Below are positions 45,444 to 56,921 of a stretch of 64,000 nucleotides of DNA, piece after piece. Below the pieces are notes generated by a model. That model was not told the DNA's origin. It searched no databases and worked only from the letters and a program-made list of their open reading frames with translations. Where the stretch lies: positions 62,001 to 126,000 of the forward strand of contig JADJWZ010000002.1 in assembly GCA_016716125.1 (NCBI GenBank). The letters run 5' to 3'. A program made the translations under genes and the position numbers. Positions within the stretch are counted from its first letter, which is position 1. Each line of letters opens with the position of its first letter. Source of the stretch: Ignavibacteria bacterium (lineage in GTDB: Bacteria; Bacteroidota; Ignavibacteria; Tepidaquicellales; Tepidaquicellaceae).

Positions 45444-46034
45444 ATGAAAATATTATCAGCGGAATTTATAAAAAGCATATTTGATCTGAGAGCGCTTCCG
45501 AATTCAGTATTATCCGAGTTTGTATTCGTAGGCAGATCAAATGTAGGTAAGTCATCTTTGATCAATGTCATTTGTAATAAAAAGAAACTTGCTAAGATAG
45601 GCTCGGTACCGGGAAAAACCAGGCAGTTAAATTATTTTCTTATTAATGAAAAATTTTATCTTGTAGACTTACCGGGATACGGATATGCAAAAGTGCCGGA
45701 ACAAATCAGAGCGGGATGGAGAAAATTAGTAGAGGATTATATCAGCGAAAGACAGAATGTCAAGCTGGTATTTGTATTAATAGATTCAAGACATGAGCCG
45801 ACTTATCTGGATGAGCTTATGGTAAGCTGGCTTGAATATTATGAGATCCCTTTTGCAGTTATACTTACAAAGTCAGATAAGATCTCTCCGAATAAAATGC
45901 AGAAGCAAATTTACAGATCTTCAAAGATAGTCAACAACGAAGATCTTTGCATTGATTACATACCATTTTCGACCATTACAGGAGAAGGAAAAAACGAAGT
46001 TATAAAACTCATTGAGGATTATCTCGATGCATAA
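45444..46034 (+). CDS. ysxC: ribosome-biogenesis GTPase YsxC/EngB
   Basis: 196 residues. G1 GRSNVGKSS (30-38), G3 VDLPGYGYAKVP, and G4 TKSDKISPNK are present with the SVPGKTRQLNYF switch I. EngB binds the 50S subunit during late assembly and is a known neighbour of translation genes. It is followed by a 49-base gap. Confidence 0.96.
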   Translation: MKILSAEFIKSIFDLRALPNSVLSEFVFVGRSNVGKSSLINVICNKKKLAKIGSVPGKTRQLNYFLINEKFYLVDLPGYGYAKVPEQIRAGWRKLVEDYISERQNVKLVFVLIDSRHEPTYLDELMVSWLEYYEIPFAVILTKSDKISPNKMQKQIYRSSKIVNNEDLCIDYIPFSTITGEGKNEVIKLIEDYLDA

Positions 46035-46082
46035 CGGATAGTCAGATTTTTTTACTTACCGGTTTTAAACAAAAATCAAAGA

Positions 46083-46988
46083 ATGTATAAAGTACTGGTA
46101 GCTGACGACGTTGACCCTTCCGGAATCAAACTACTTTCCGAAAAAAAATTCCTGACGATATATAAGCCCGGCATTTCGAATGAATCGATTTTTTCCGATT
46201 ATAACGATTTTAATATTTTAGTAATAAGGAGTATCAGAAAGATTGACAGGGCATTTTTGGATAAAGTTAATTTCAAACTAATTGCAACATGTTCAAAAGG
46301 CACTGATCACATTGACATCAAATACGCATCTCTAAAAAAAATAAAAGTAATTAATGCGGAAGAGGGAAATACTGTCTCAGCAGCAGAGCATACGCTTGCA
46401 TTGATATTAAATATATATAAAGGAATATCAATTTCCGGAAATAAAATCAGGAAGAATAAATTCAGCGATACGGGATTCAGGAGAAATGAACTTGCGGGAA
46501 AAACTATAGGCATTATCGGTTACGGCAAAGTAGGCAGCAAGGTAGGAAAAATATGCAAAGCATTCGGAATGAAAGTGCTTGCGAATGACACTGACAGATC
46601 CGTAATTGATAAACACAGAAGAATTAAATTTGTGAAGCTCAAATCATTACTTGAAAAATCTGACATAGTAACGCTGCATATTCCTTTTAATAATAAGAAC
46701 AGTAATTTTTTTTCAGAAGAGAAATTCATTCTTTTAAAAAATGATTGTGTTTTTATAAATACATCACGCGGAGGAGTCGTAGATGAAATAAGTCTGATTA
46801 AAATTCTGAAAAGTAAAAAGATCCGATATGCAGGACTGGATGTTTTTAAAAATGAACCACTGATAAACCCTGAATTTATAGGGCTTCATAACACATTGTT
46901 AACAAATCACACAGCGGGAAAAACAGAAGAAAGCAGAATCAGGATTTCCAAATTTATTTTCGGAAAGATCAGTAAGATTATTGAATAA
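46083..46988 (+). CDS. D-2-hydroxyacid dehydrogenase (SerA-like, no ACT domain)
   Basis: 301 residues. GYGKVGSKVG is the NAD-binding loop within TIGIIGYGKVGSKVGKICKA, NTSRGGVVDE carries the catalytic Arg region, and NHTAGKTEES has the catalytic His. CSKGTDHIDIKYASLKKIKV and GLDVFKNEP are also conserved. This is the phosphoglycerate dehydrogenase type (serine synthesis) but with no regulatory ACT domain; glyoxylate or hydroxypyruvate reductase is an alternative. Confidence 0.9.
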   Translation: MYKVLVADDVDPSGIKLLSEKKFLTIYKPGISNESIFSDYNDFNILVIRSIRKIDRAFLDKVNFKLIATCSKGTDHIDIKYASLKKIKVINAEEGNTVSAAEHTLALILNIYKGISISGNKIRKNKFSDTGFRRNELAGKTIGIIGYGKVGSKVGKICKAFGMKVLANDTDRSVIDKHRRIKFVKLKSLLEKSDIVTLHIPFNNKNSNFFSEEKFILLKNDCVFINTSRGGVVDEISLIKILKSKKIRYAGLDVFKNEPLINPEFIGLHNTLLTNHTAGKTEESRIRISKFIFGKISKIIE

Positions 46989-47065
46989 TATATGCTTGAC
47001 AATTCAAAACGTATGTTATATTTTTAATAAATTTTTATGAAGAAACTTGATTACGAAAATCTATA

Positions 47066-47094
47066 TTGACAAGTTACAACATTAGTAGTATATT
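47066..47094 (+). promoter_or_regulatory. sigma-70-like promoter upstream of the BNR/T9SS gene 1
   Basis: TTGACA (47066-47071), a 17-base spacer and TATATT (47089-47094) lie 99 bases before the start of the BNR protein gene. It is the best-matching promoter in the window. Bacteroidota-type -7 elements (TAnnTTTG) were not apparent here. Confidence 0.55.
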
Positions 47095-47192
47095 TATTCA
47101 AACTTTTATACCAACCCTTAAGATTATAAGCAACGAATTTTCAAATAAAATTTTACTATTAATTAATATTATTAAACAAAAAGGAGAAAAAC

Positions 47193-48947
47193 ATGTTACA
47201 GAAATTACTTACTTTATTAGTTCTAGTGATGTTTATTTCTGTTGGGATTGTTCAGTCAAAAGATGACAGAACAAACAGAACAGAAAGAACTCACAAAGTT
47301 TCCGACGGATCTGAGATTTATGACAACACAAATAATTATCAGCCCAAATTTTCATCTACTTATTTCCCGCCTGTACACGGCGCATCATTAGTTTATGAAT
47401 TCTCCAATACCGGCGTATTCACTGTTTATGATCTTCAGTCAAACGGCGTGCCGAATGAAATCTGGCAGGATCCTTTAACACCAGGTAATGTTCACGCAAC
47501 ATTTATGTACTCAACAGTAGCAGGATTTGCTACAAGAGCATGCGCATATATGTTCAGTATTGATGGTGGAGCAACATGGACATTCTTAGGTGATGTTCCA
47601 AGCACAGACAGAAGCGGATTCCCGTCAATTTCCGGATATACAAGCGGCGGAGCTGTAATTGCAAATCATAATAACACAAACGGAACTACCACCAGGACAA
47701 AAACTTATTTTGATGCAGGTGCAGGTTTCGGTGTATTTACAGAATCAGATCCGGGTGATGCACCGGACGGTCAGGCAATCTGGCCAAGAGTTGTTGGTAT
47801 CGGATCAGACAGACAAGTTATCTCTTCCTCTATCAACGGTCTTGTATCTTCATATACAAATTCTTCAATTAGCGGAGTTTGGAGCGGATGGGCTGCATAC
47901 TCCGGAGATCAGGCTGAAACATATGGATTATCAGTAGCTCCTAACGGAACAATAGGGCATGCATTTATTGGCGCAGCTGACGGCGTAAATGATAATGATG
48001 TATTTTACAGATCCTCAGCAGATAACGGAGTAACCTGGACCACTCCGGAAAGAATCTGGGATTGGAACGAAGCTACAGATTCTTTAGGCTGCTTAAGAGG
48101 TGTATCATTAGTAATGGGTAACAACAATCAGCCATATGTTGCTTTCAACATTTCTCTTCTGACTTTAGCAGGGTTTTTCCCAGAAACACCATCATCAATC
48201 AGATTGTGGTCACCGGCAGTTAACGGCGGAACGCCTGTCATAATGGCAGATCAGTCAACAGTACCGTTCTTCCCTAACAGAGGTTCAGTTTCAGATGCAT
48301 TCTTACCGCTTTGCCGACCTTCAATCGGAAGATCTTCAACAGGCGGCGGATTATATTGTGCATATAATGCAACAACAGGGGAATATGGATCTGACACCAG
48401 CGCTTATTATGCAGTATGGTTCTCACATTCAGGAGATAACGGAGCTACATGGTCAACACCTGAAAGAGTAACACCTGCAACACCATTAAGAGACTGGAGA
48501 TTTGTCAGCGTATCGCAAGTTAACAATACACCAGGCAGTTCAATATCAGTTCAGATGCTTGTTCAAAGTGATTCACTTGCAGGTACACACGTTAACGGCT
48601 CTCCAATCGGAAGCGGTGAAGCTATCGGAATCAGAACTCAGGTCGATGTTGGTATCACTAACATTTCAAGTGTAGTACCAGGTGATTTCAGTTTAGCACA
48701 GAACTTCCCGAATCCATTTAACCCTACTACAAGTATCAGATTTGATATAAGAAATACATCAAATGTTACTTTGAAAGTATTTAATGCAAACGGACAGGAA
48801 GTTGCTACATTAGTTAACAATGAAGTTGTAACACCTGGAACAAAAGAAGTTACATTTATCGGAAATAATCTGAGCAGTGGTATATACTTCTATACATTAT
48901 TTGCCGGAGACTTTAAGGAAACAAAGAAAATGATGTTGATTAAATAA
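47193..48947 (+). CDS. secreted BNR/Asp-box protein with T9SS type A sorting domain, copy 1
   Basis: 584 residues, preceded by AAAGGAG. A signal peptide (LTLLVLVMFISVGIVQS) is followed by the family lead ERTHKVSDGSEIY. Three Asp-boxes, SIDGGATW, SADNGVTW and SGDNGATW, mark blades of a sialidase/BNR-type beta-propeller. The last 85 residues are a T9SS type A sorting domain (NFPNPFNPTTSIRFDI, LKVFNANGQEVATLV, GIYFYTLFAGDFKETKKMM). The mature protein should be cell-surface or secreted. Sialidase catalytic residues are not evident, so sugar binding or another role is open. Two paralogues lie at 61.6 and 63.5 kb. Confidence 0.88.
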   Translation: MLQKLLTLLVLVMFISVGIVQSKDDRTNRTERTHKVSDGSEIYDNTNNYQPKFSSTYFPPVHGASLVYEFSNTGVFTVYDLQSNGVPNEIWQDPLTPGNVHATFMYSTVAGFATRACAYMFSIDGGATWTFLGDVPSTDRSGFPSISGYTSGGAVIANHNNTNGTTTRTKTYFDAGAGFGVFTESDPGDAPDGQAIWPRVVGIGSDRQVISSSINGLVSSYTNSSISGVWSGWAAYSGDQAETYGLSVAPNGTIGHAFIGAADGVNDNDVFYRSSADNGVTWTTPERIWDWNEATDSLGCLRGVSLVMGNNNQPYVAFNISLLTLAGFFPETPSSIRLWSPAVNGGTPVIMADQSTVPFFPNRGSVSDAFLPLCRPSIGRSSTGGGLYCAYNATTGEYGSDTSAYYAVWFSHSGDNGATWSTPERVTPATPLRDWRFVSVSQVNNTPGSSISVQMLVQSDSLAGTHVNGSPIGSGEAIGIRTQVDVGITNISSVVPGDFSLAQNFPNPFNPTTSIRFDIRNTSNVTLKVFNANGQEVATLVNNEVVTPGTKEVTFIGNNLSSGIYFYTLFAGDFKETKKMMLIK

Positions 48948-48981
48948 GATTTTATTGTTTAATCATAAATAAAATATAAAC

Positions 48982-49025
48982 AACCCTCATAAAATGCAAA
49001 AAACTGCATATTTATGGGGGTTTTT
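48982..49025 (+). terminator. Rho-independent terminator
   Basis: AACCCTCATAAA (48982-48993) pairs with TTTATGGGGGTT (49011-49022, one mismatch) around ATGCAAAAAACTGCAT, itself an inner stem; T follow. It separates the BNR gene from the TonB receptor gene. Confidence 0.85.
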
Positions 49026-49089
49026 AAAAATTAGAAAGATGAATCAAAATATTATTAAATTAAATTTTTTCTTAAACTAAGGGGGAAAA

Positions 49090-51973
49090 ATGACAAACAC
49101 ATTAAAAATTACTCTTTCCCTTCTGATTGTACTTTGTTTGACTTACAGTAACAATTATGCATTTGACAAACAGGGAACAACCGGGAAAATCACAGGCAGA
49201 GTCATTGATGCAAAAGATAAAGGACCATTAACCGGAGCAACAGTTAGAATAGATGGTACAAATCTCGGGGCTATCAGTGATGAAAGCGGTGAATATACAA
49301 TCCTCAATGTTGAAGTAGGTGATTATACGGTCACTGCTACTTATATCGGATATGACGCTCAGGCAGTTCCGGATGTAAAAGTATCAGCAGACTTAACTAC
49401 AAGAGTCGATTTCTCACTTTCAATCGAAGGCGGAGCAATCGTAACAGACGAAATTGTTATTACAGGAAAAAGGAATGCAATTTCACCTGACCAAAGCGGT
49501 AAGATTATCGGTCAGGAATTTATTGACAACAGCGGTGTAAGAGGCATTGAAAATATTGCTTCTACAACTGCAGGAGTTGTACAGGATGAAAGAGGAACAG
49601 ACATAAACATCAGAGGCGGCCGTGCAAATGAAACTGCTGTTATAATTGACGGTGTTCTTACAACAAACCCTCTTGATGGTTCTTCAAATTCATTTGTTTC
49701 AAACAACGTACTTGAAGAAATGGCAGTATTGACAGGCGGATTCAGCGCGGAATATGGTAACGTACTCAGCGGTGTTATCAATGTTACTACTAAAGGCGGT
49801 ACAGACAGATACTCAGGAACAATAGAAGGAATCACAGACGCTATACTAAGTAAAGATGTATCACAGGGATATAATATCTACAATGTTTCTTTCGGAGGAC
49901 CGCTTATTCCAACCAAAGAATTAGCAAGAGCTATTAATTTCTACGGCGGTTATGAAAGAAATTATTCACTTGTTTATAATCCAAGCTGGGTTGCGGATCA
50001 GCTGAATTTAGGAAATAATGTATTACCTCAATATGATCGGAAAAGATGGTCAGCTAACGGAAAAATCAATTTTGACTTACAGGAGTTTAATAAAGACCTG
50101 CCTGTTCAGTTAAGATTCGGAACAAGTCTTGCATCTACAGACAGAAAAGGTTTTATTCAATCCTATATGTTATTTAATGCAAAGAGAAATCCTTTAATTA
50201 CAGAAGAATCTCAGCAGTATTATGGTAAAGTGAATCACCAGATAAATTCCAAACTTTTCTATGAATTACAGTTCAGTTATTTTAAGGCGGACTATAATGA
50301 AGGAGATAAAGAATTTGGAAATGATCTTTATGCCTACGGAGATCCTTCGAGAGTACCCGGTCTTACAACACCGGGCGGTTCTCGTGGATTTGATGAATAC
50401 GGTCTATTCGCACAATATAACAGAGTGAGAAGTTACTATGAAGAAAGCGCAATTTCATATCTTAGGCGGTACTTTAAATCTTACCACTCAGTTAAAAAAC
50501 AATGAATTAAAATTCGGCGGTGATTTTAAATATCATACTGTCAGATATATTGATGTCAGACCTAACGGATTATATAACTTCAGAAATGCATCCGAGCAGC
50601 AACAGTTAGCAGTATTTAACGGCGGTACGGGAATATCCAATAACTACGGATTAGGTCCTGTCTTTAATCCTGTTACAAATCAACTTGAAATAAAAGAAGT
50701 AGATGATGGTGTCGACGGAGCAAAAAATCCAATCATTGCAGCATTATATTTACAGGACAAGGTAGAATTTAAAGATTTTACTTTGAATGCAGGTATCAGA
50801 TGGGATTATCTGGATGCTAACTCCTGGAGAGTAGTTGATCTTGCAAACATTGCAGGAGCTAACGGAGTACTCGGACCTGAAGATTTCACAGATGACAGCG
50901 ATCCAACTTCAACATTCAGCCCCAGACTGGGTATGTCATTTCCTGTAACAAACAACACAGTGTTTCATGCTCAATACGGAAAATTCATACAGCTTCCGCA
51001 GTTAGAATATCTTTATAACGGAAGAGCTAATTTAGAATACTGGGTTAACAGCGCAGGATTTTCAGGATCTTTCGGTAATCCGAATTTAAAGCCTGAAAAA
51101 ACTACTTCGTATGAAATTGGTATTAAGCAGCAGGTTGGTGACATATTGTCAATGGACCTGACAGCATATTATAAAGAAACAGAAGATCTTATCGGTATCA
51201 AAAAATATCCTCAGCTTCCTAATCAGATCCAGGTTTTTGCAAATCAGGATTACGGAACTATCAGAGGAGTTGATCTTTCTTTTGATATGAGAAGAACCAA
51301 CAGATTATCCATGAACATTGCACTGGGAATGGCATTTGCATCAGGAACAGGTTCTGACCCGACATCAGCTCAAACTGCAGCATGGTTAGGTGAAAGACAG
51401 CCAAAGTTCACATCACCTCTTGATTTTGATCAAAGATGGACAGGTGTACTTAATGCTGACTACAGGTTCGGAAGAAATGATGTACCAAAAGGTTTCTGGG
51501 GAGATGTTCTTTCTCAATTTGGTGTAAACCTGCTTTATTCATTTAACAGCGGCAGACCTTATTCATCAAAATCTAATGATCAGGATCCTTTCGCATCAAC
51601 AGGCGCAGGTGCTCCTCTTATTTCACCAATTAACGGTGTTTACGGTCCATGGAATAACAGTCTTGATGTAAAAATTGATAAAACATTCTCATTCTTAGAA
51701 AACAAGCTTGATCTGAATGCTTATGTTTATATTATCAATGTTTTTGATTCAGAGCTTGTAAATGATGTTTGGGACAGCAGCGGACAGCCGGGTTCAACAG
51801 GTTATCTGAATTCTGAAACAGGAAAGACTACAATCTTATCCTTTAATAACCCAAACGGAACAATACCAACGACATCTGAAGAGTATATCAGAAGATATAC
51901 TTTAAGATCTCTTGATATTGGAAATTACGGACCACCTAGACAATTCAGATTCGGATTGAAATTAAATTTCTAA
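49090..51973 (+). pseudogene. TonB-dependent receptor with carboxypeptidase-regulatory-like N-domain, one frameshift
   Basis: The start is ATG 49090 behind a strong AAGGGGGAAA. A signal peptide (1-25) is followed by a CarboxypepD_reg-like domain (GKITGRVIDAKDKGPLTGAT to VDFSLSIEGG, about 33-120), a TonB plug (VRGIENIASTTAGVVQDERG, ETAVIIDGVLTTNPLDG) and a barrel that ends PPRQFRFGLKLNF. The first frame stops at 50505; the second takes over from LGGTLNLTTQLKNNELKFGG. Removing one base near 50461-50464 restores about 960 residues. It probably imports a large substrate through the outer membrane; the neighbouring secreted proteins suggest carbohydrate or peptide. Confidence 0.88.
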
Positions 51974-51982
51974 ACAAAAACT

Positions 51983-52018
51983 ATTACCGGTTAACGGAGA
52001 AATCTTTTAACCGGTAAT
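51983..52018 (+). terminator. perfect 12-bp stem-loop after the TonB receptor gene
   Basis: ATTACCGGTTAA (51983-51994) pairs perfectly with TTAACCGGTAAT (52007-52018). There is no T-run downstream. It may stabilise the 3' end of the receptor mRNA or attenuate read-through into the next gene. Confidence 0.6.
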
Positions 52019-52075
52019 AATTGATACCAATGTTTTTTGTTTACCAAATTTTTATAAATATAAATAGAAACTACA

Positions 52076-55000
52076 ATGATTAAAAAAATATTAATTTTTC
52101 TAATACCGATTGTCCTTGTGTTTGCATACGGTTTTAAGCCAAAGGACAAACCGGATAGAAGTAACACGGAAAACAGCAGCAATATTCCCTACAGGATTTT
52201 GCCGAATCAGGTATCTGCCGTGACTTCAGTAAAACTGGAGGCAAATCAGATCAGCACCTGGTTCAGAACAAACGGTTCCTTTAACAGAAACCCTACAACT
52301 GGTAATGCCGGTTTTGAATGGCCAAAAGGTCAGCCGGTTCCAAAATTCGCCAGGTATGCATCGGGGATCTGGATCGGAGCTGTTGTAGGAAATGATACTT
52401 TAGTTTGCATAGCGGAATATGATTATGAATATTTACCCGGTTATATAGATGATCAGGGTAATCCGCAGGGAAAGGATGATGATAATTACAGGATATACAA
52501 CATCTCCAGTACGGATACATCAGATTACGGACCGTGGAGAACCACAGCATCCCAGCAGGGAGCATATCTCGACAGCTTAGGCAATCCGCTTCTGCTCGGA
52601 TCTCAGACACAGTTCTATTCATACACTGACGGTTATCCCGAAGCACACGCAAATAATGCCGGAAGTACAGCGCCTTTAAAAGCGGTTATACTTCAGACCA
52701 ACTGGTCATATGCAGTTAACGGACCGCTCAGCAGTATGTCTTTTTCGGAATTCAGAATAATCAACAGAAGCAGTCAGCCGTGGAATCAGTGCTATATTGC
52801 ATTATGGACTGACGATGACCTTGGTGTATCAGCAGATGATGCAGTTTCAGTTGACACAGTGCTTAATCTCGGAATTACATATAATTTCACAAATAATGAC
52901 GGTGAATACGGCGCAGCTCCTCCTGCAGTTGGATTCGATTACTTCAGAGGTCCTATCGTGCCGGGTACAGCAGATGATACGGTAAGTTATTTCAGTCCTC
53001 CGGGCAGTACTAACCTTGTTATTAAACCTGGTTTTAAGGAATTAGGAGTAACAGCATTTAATATGTACACAAATGGAAATCCAAGCGTTGGTGATCCGGG
53101 AAACGTTACTGAAACTTACCGGAATTTAAGAGGCTTAAGAAGAGACGGCACACCCTGGATAAATCCGTTAACAAATCAGGTAACAACATATGCTTTCTCA
53201 GGTAATCCCGAATTGCAAACGGGATGGAATGAATCTGACGCAGGTGACAGAAGATTTATGCAGTGTTCCGGACCTATAACAGTTCAGCCCGGTGATACAC
53301 AATCGATCGTAGTCGCACAGGTGATCGCCAGAGGAAGTTCAAATCTTGAAAGCGTAAAATCATTGAAACAGGCGGACGCTCTTGCACAGAGAATATTTGA
53401 CAACAACTTCCAGGTACCTGATGCAGCTCCATGCCCGACAGTACTTCCATATGCTCCGGGTAACGGAAAGATATATCTTTCATGGGATGACAAAACCGAA
53501 AGAATAAAGATCCCGAATAAACTCTCCGGCGGAGAATATAAATTCCAGGGATATAATGTATATGCAGTAAAAACCGGAACAAATGGATCGAATGAAGCGG
53601 ACAGGAAACTGATAATGACATTTGATATTAAGGACGGAATACAAGATATTCAGGACAGTGTATTCCAGGAGCAGTTCGGAACATATGTGTATTACGTTGT
53701 TCAGAAAGGCAGTGATAACGGAATATCGAGATATATAGTAATAGATAAGGATAATATAAATAATTTATTCATCGTATCGGGAACGCCATACAGCTTTGCA
53801 GTAACGTCATATTTCTATGATGCTCTCGGCGGTCCGTTCTCGGCTCCGAAAGTAAACGAATCACCGATCACTTCCTGCGTACTGACGGTAATACCGCAGC
53901 AGCTGACCTCAGGTACACAGGTAAATTACGGATTAGGCGATACAATATATACAAATCAGAGAGATCTCGGCGTGATGCCGTTAGTAGTAGAGCCGCTAAA
54001 TTTGATCACAGCGGATTATACTACAACCTACGGCGGCACGGCAGCAAATCCGACCTGGTCATTAGACAGAACGATCGGCGGATCAACTGAGAGAGTTCTA
54101 TCAGATCAGCTTGACTTTACCGGTACACAGGATACAGCCAAGACAGTAAACGGATTCCTGCTTGTTCATCAGACGATAAGAGATTCAGGAGTAGTAAGAG
54201 ATCCTGATGACAATCAGCTGGTGAGCAATAACATCCCGACCTATACAAGACTGCGCGGCTGGACATACGAACCGGCGGGTAATATCTGGTTCCAGGGTCC
54301 TGATACGACAGCAATAGCAACGGCAAAGTAATAACAAACAGACAGTTTGACAGCAGATCACTTGGCATTAGTTTCCCGACACAGGGAAGATTTAACAACT
54401 TCAAATCAAGGATCATTGCAAACGGAGTTCAGTTCAATGAAGGAACAGGAACAAATACATTAATGACCGGCGGTCCTTTAAGAAAGGTACAGTTTGTATT
54501 CGGCGAGACATCAAAGGCATACAGATATGCGCCGGCTGTAAACGTACTTGAGACAGATACAAATTTGTCAGTAATTCCTTACAGGGATATGGTAGATGTA
54601 CCATTCAGCGTATATTCGGCAGACGAGCTTGATTCAACAGGCGGCGCACCGAGAAGGCTGAACATAGCGTTTGTAGATTCTGATGCAGACGGTACATGGA
54701 ATCCTGACGAGACCGGCTTAGGCAGGTATCAGTTCACATATGTTCTGACATCGAGTTACAGCGAGACCCCGAATGCTAACTATGTAAGCCGCAGCGGACA
54801 GCCGATCAATCCGGGCTCAGCAAATCCGACATTCGGATTTACGGCAATGGATGTGATGTATGCATGGCTTCCGAGACGGGCAACAGGAGCCAGCACGTGG
54901 ACAACGGGTGATAAGCTGACAGTATATCCATACAGGATCACGCGTCCGCACTTTGTACCGGGCTTTCCGATCAAGTATTCATGGACAGTGGATGGTACAC

Positions 55001-55354
55001 AGACAGGCAATTCAGAACTTGCCAAGAATCAGATGAATAATGTAAAGGTATTCCCGAACCCGTATTACGGCGGTCAGTCATTAGAGACGGATCCGTTCGC
55101 CAGGTTCATATATTTCAGCAATCTTCCGTCGACGTGATATATACATATACACATTGAGCGGAGTGCTGGTGAGAAAGATATCAAGGAGCAACAGTGATCC
55201 GAATAATTCACTGGAGCAATGGGATTTACAGAACACGGATCAGATCCCGGTAGCAAGCGGTATGTATATAGTCTTTGTGGACGGCGGTTCACTGGGCAGC
55301 AAAACGCTTAAGGTAGCAATATTTACACCAACAGAGAGAATACAAACATTCTAA
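52076..55354 (+). pseudogene. giant secreted T9SS-type protein, cassette A (two frameshifts)
   Basis: The restored protein has about 1,093 residues. A signal peptide (IFLIPIVLVFAYGFKP) precedes a KARYASGIWIGAVVGND-like lead, a central LSSMSFSEFRIINRSSQPWN and a VARGSSNLESVKSLKQADAL-type block, and a fibronectin-like segment (YLSWDDKTERIKIPNKLSGG). The C-terminal module (VKVFPNPYYGG, FIYFSNLPST, LSGVLVRKIS, SGMYIVFVDGG) has T9SS cargo architecture. Compared with the twin cassette B, one A is missing from AAAA (54325-54327) and GT is missing at about 55133. Function is unknown; such proteins stand beside TonB receptors and PorV-like barrels. Confidence 0.85.
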
Positions 55355-55366
55355 TAATAATTTTAC

Positions 55367-55398
55367 AGCGCCTGTGAAGCCAAAGCAGAGCAGGTGCT
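55367..55398 (+). other. intercistronic stem-loop, cassette A
   Basis: AGCGCCTG (55367-55374) pairs with CAGGTGCT (55391-55398) through one G-T pair. In cassette B the same stem is fully paired (CAGGCGCT, 60235-60242). It lies between the giant-protein gene and the PorV-like gene and has no T-run. Confidence 0.6.
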
Positions 55399-55437
55399 AA
55401 AATTAAAAAAGATATTATAAAATAAGGAGCAATCAAC

Positions 55438-56475
55438 ATGAGAAATAAATACTTAAATATATTTGTGATCATACTGCTATTCTCGAGTATAACAGGTGTT
55501 TTTGCAGGTCCTAAGAATAAGTACGGCTTGTCGGCAGCGACAGAGTTATTAATACCGGTAGGTTCGGTGAGTACTGCCTTAGGCGGCTCAAACCTTGCAA
55601 CGGTATCAGGACTGGACGCAATACACTGGAATCCGTCAGGATTAGCAACTATGACAGGGAAGACAGGCGAAGCAATGTTTTCCAATCAGCAATATATAGC
55701 AGACATAGATGTAAATTATTTTGCAGGCGCATATAAATTACCTAATGTCGGAACATTTGCCTTGTCACTAAAGGCATTAAACTTCGGAAACATAGAAATA
55801 ACAACGGTAAACAATCCTGAAGGAACGGGCGAGACATATTCCCCGACCTTTCTTATCAGCGGTCTGAGCTATGCAAGAGAGATGACCGACAGGATATCCT
55901 TCGGCGCAACAGCGAAGATAATCTATAACAAGATAACAAATGAAACAGCAAGCGGAATGGCGTTTGACTTTGGTCTGACATACAATGTGACCGGAAGCGG
56001 ACTGAGATTTGGAGTAGCTCTTAAGAATCTCGGACCGAGCATGAAGTTTTCGGGACAGGATCTGGAGCAGTTTTTCCAGCCGCCGGGAACACAGGCAGGT
56101 ACACAGTCAGAGCCGAGAATGGTTGAACTGGCTGATTTTGAACTTCCGACTGCATTGTCACTCGGACTCAGCTATGACTTCAGACTTGACAAGACAAACA
56201 ATCTGATGCTTCACGGCACGTTTCAGAATAACAGCTTTGCAACCGATGATTACAATTTCGGATTGGAATATAATTACAACAAGCTGATATATCTAAGAGG
56301 CGGCTATCAGATCACAAATGATACACAGGATGAAAGGTTATTCACCGGTCCGAGTTTTGGCGCAGGCTTTAACTATAACGCCAGCTCAAGTTTCAATATC
56401 GGGTTTGACTATGCATACAGAGTCACTGATAAATTTGACGCTAATCAGTTCTTTACTATTCTTTTAGGTTTCTGA
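55438..56475 (+). CDS. PorV/PorQ-family outer-membrane protein, cassette A
   Basis: 345 residues, preceded by TAAGGAGCAA. A signal peptide (YLNIFVIILLFSSITGVFA) is followed by GSVSTALGGSNLATVSGLDA and IHWNPSGLATM, the PorV/PorQ (UPF0164-type) signature. The rest is a repeated strand pattern (FALSLKALNFGNIEITTVNN, DFGLTYNVTGSGLRFGVALK) ending in FFTILLGF, an aromatic barrel end. PorV shuttles T9SS cargo to the surface and PorQ is another family member; this paralogue directly follows a T9SS cargo gene and may be its partner. Confidence 0.88.
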   Translation: MRNKYLNIFVIILLFSSITGVFAGPKNKYGLSAATELLIPVGSVSTALGGSNLATVSGLDAIHWNPSGLATMTGKTGEAMFSNQQYIADIDVNYFAGAYKLPNVGTFALSLKALNFGNIEITTVNNPEGTGETYSPTFLISGLSYAREMTDRISFGATAKIIYNKITNETASGMAFDFGLTYNVTGSGLRFGVALKNLGPSMKFSGQDLEQFFQPPGTQAGTQSEPRMVELADFELPTALSLGLSYDFRLDKTNNLMLHGTFQNNSFATDDYNFGLEYNYNKLIYLRGGYQITNDTQDERLFTGPSFGAGFNYNASSSFNIGFDYAYRVTDKFDANQFFTILLGF

Positions 56476-56539
56476 TTTTTGTAAACAGAGTTAAAAGATT
56501 TCAACCCTCACTAAATCAGTTCTAAATAAATATTTTATT

Positions 56540-56565
56540 CAGTGTATCCTTAACCGGATACACTG
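56540..56565 (+). terminator. stem-loop terminator, cassette A
   Basis: CAGTGTATCC (56540-56549) pairs perfectly with GGATACACTG (56556-56565) around TTAACC. The matching position after cassette B has a similar but non-identical stem (61381-61418). T-runs are weak here. Confidence 0.65.
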
Positions 56566-56628
56566 GGTAAATTATAAAGTGTAATTTCCCTATAAATAAA
56601 ACTCTCATAATTTCCATTTCTTTTTTTC

Positions 56629-56730
56629 AAACCCTCGTTATTCACAAACCCTCGTTATTCACAAACCCTCGTAATTTGCAGACCCTCGTAATTTGCAGAC
56701 CCTCGTAATTTACAAACCCTCATTGTTCTA
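56629..56730 (+). repeat. six-copy 17-bp tandem repeat (AAACCCTCGTWATT type)
   Basis: Units start at 56629, 56646, 56663, 56680, 56697 and 56714. They vary only at the second base (A/G) and in the last six; the shared core is ACCCTCGTTATT or ACCCTCGTAATT, with the last unit reading ACCCTCATTGTT. Degenerate half-units precede (about 56600) and follow (about 56750). It fills part of the 446-bp non-coding gap between the two cassettes; the gap also has a stem-loop at 56540 and the leader of cassette B. No gene is seen there. Confidence 0.75.
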
Positions 56731-56921
56731 AACCGGAATAAATAAACCCTCAGGCAATAAAAATTCATAAAAAGTAATACAATATTTCTCAAAAACAGAT
56801 CCATACATTACCCTCTGAAATTAGTTCTTTAATTTGGTATTTAAAAAAGTGTGCGGAAGAAGAAAAGCAAAAAATACATTTATTCACACTTAAATATTTG
56901 GAAAAGAAGGAGGATATAACA

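Noticed and set aside
47066..47266. 66-residue open frame over the leader of BNR copy 1
   Set aside because: It overlaps the promoter and the signal-peptide codons of the BNR gene in another frame, and the frame has no Shine-Dalgarno.
56629..56730. CRISPR array
   Set aside because: The 17-bp units are contiguous with no spacers, and no cas gene is in the window.
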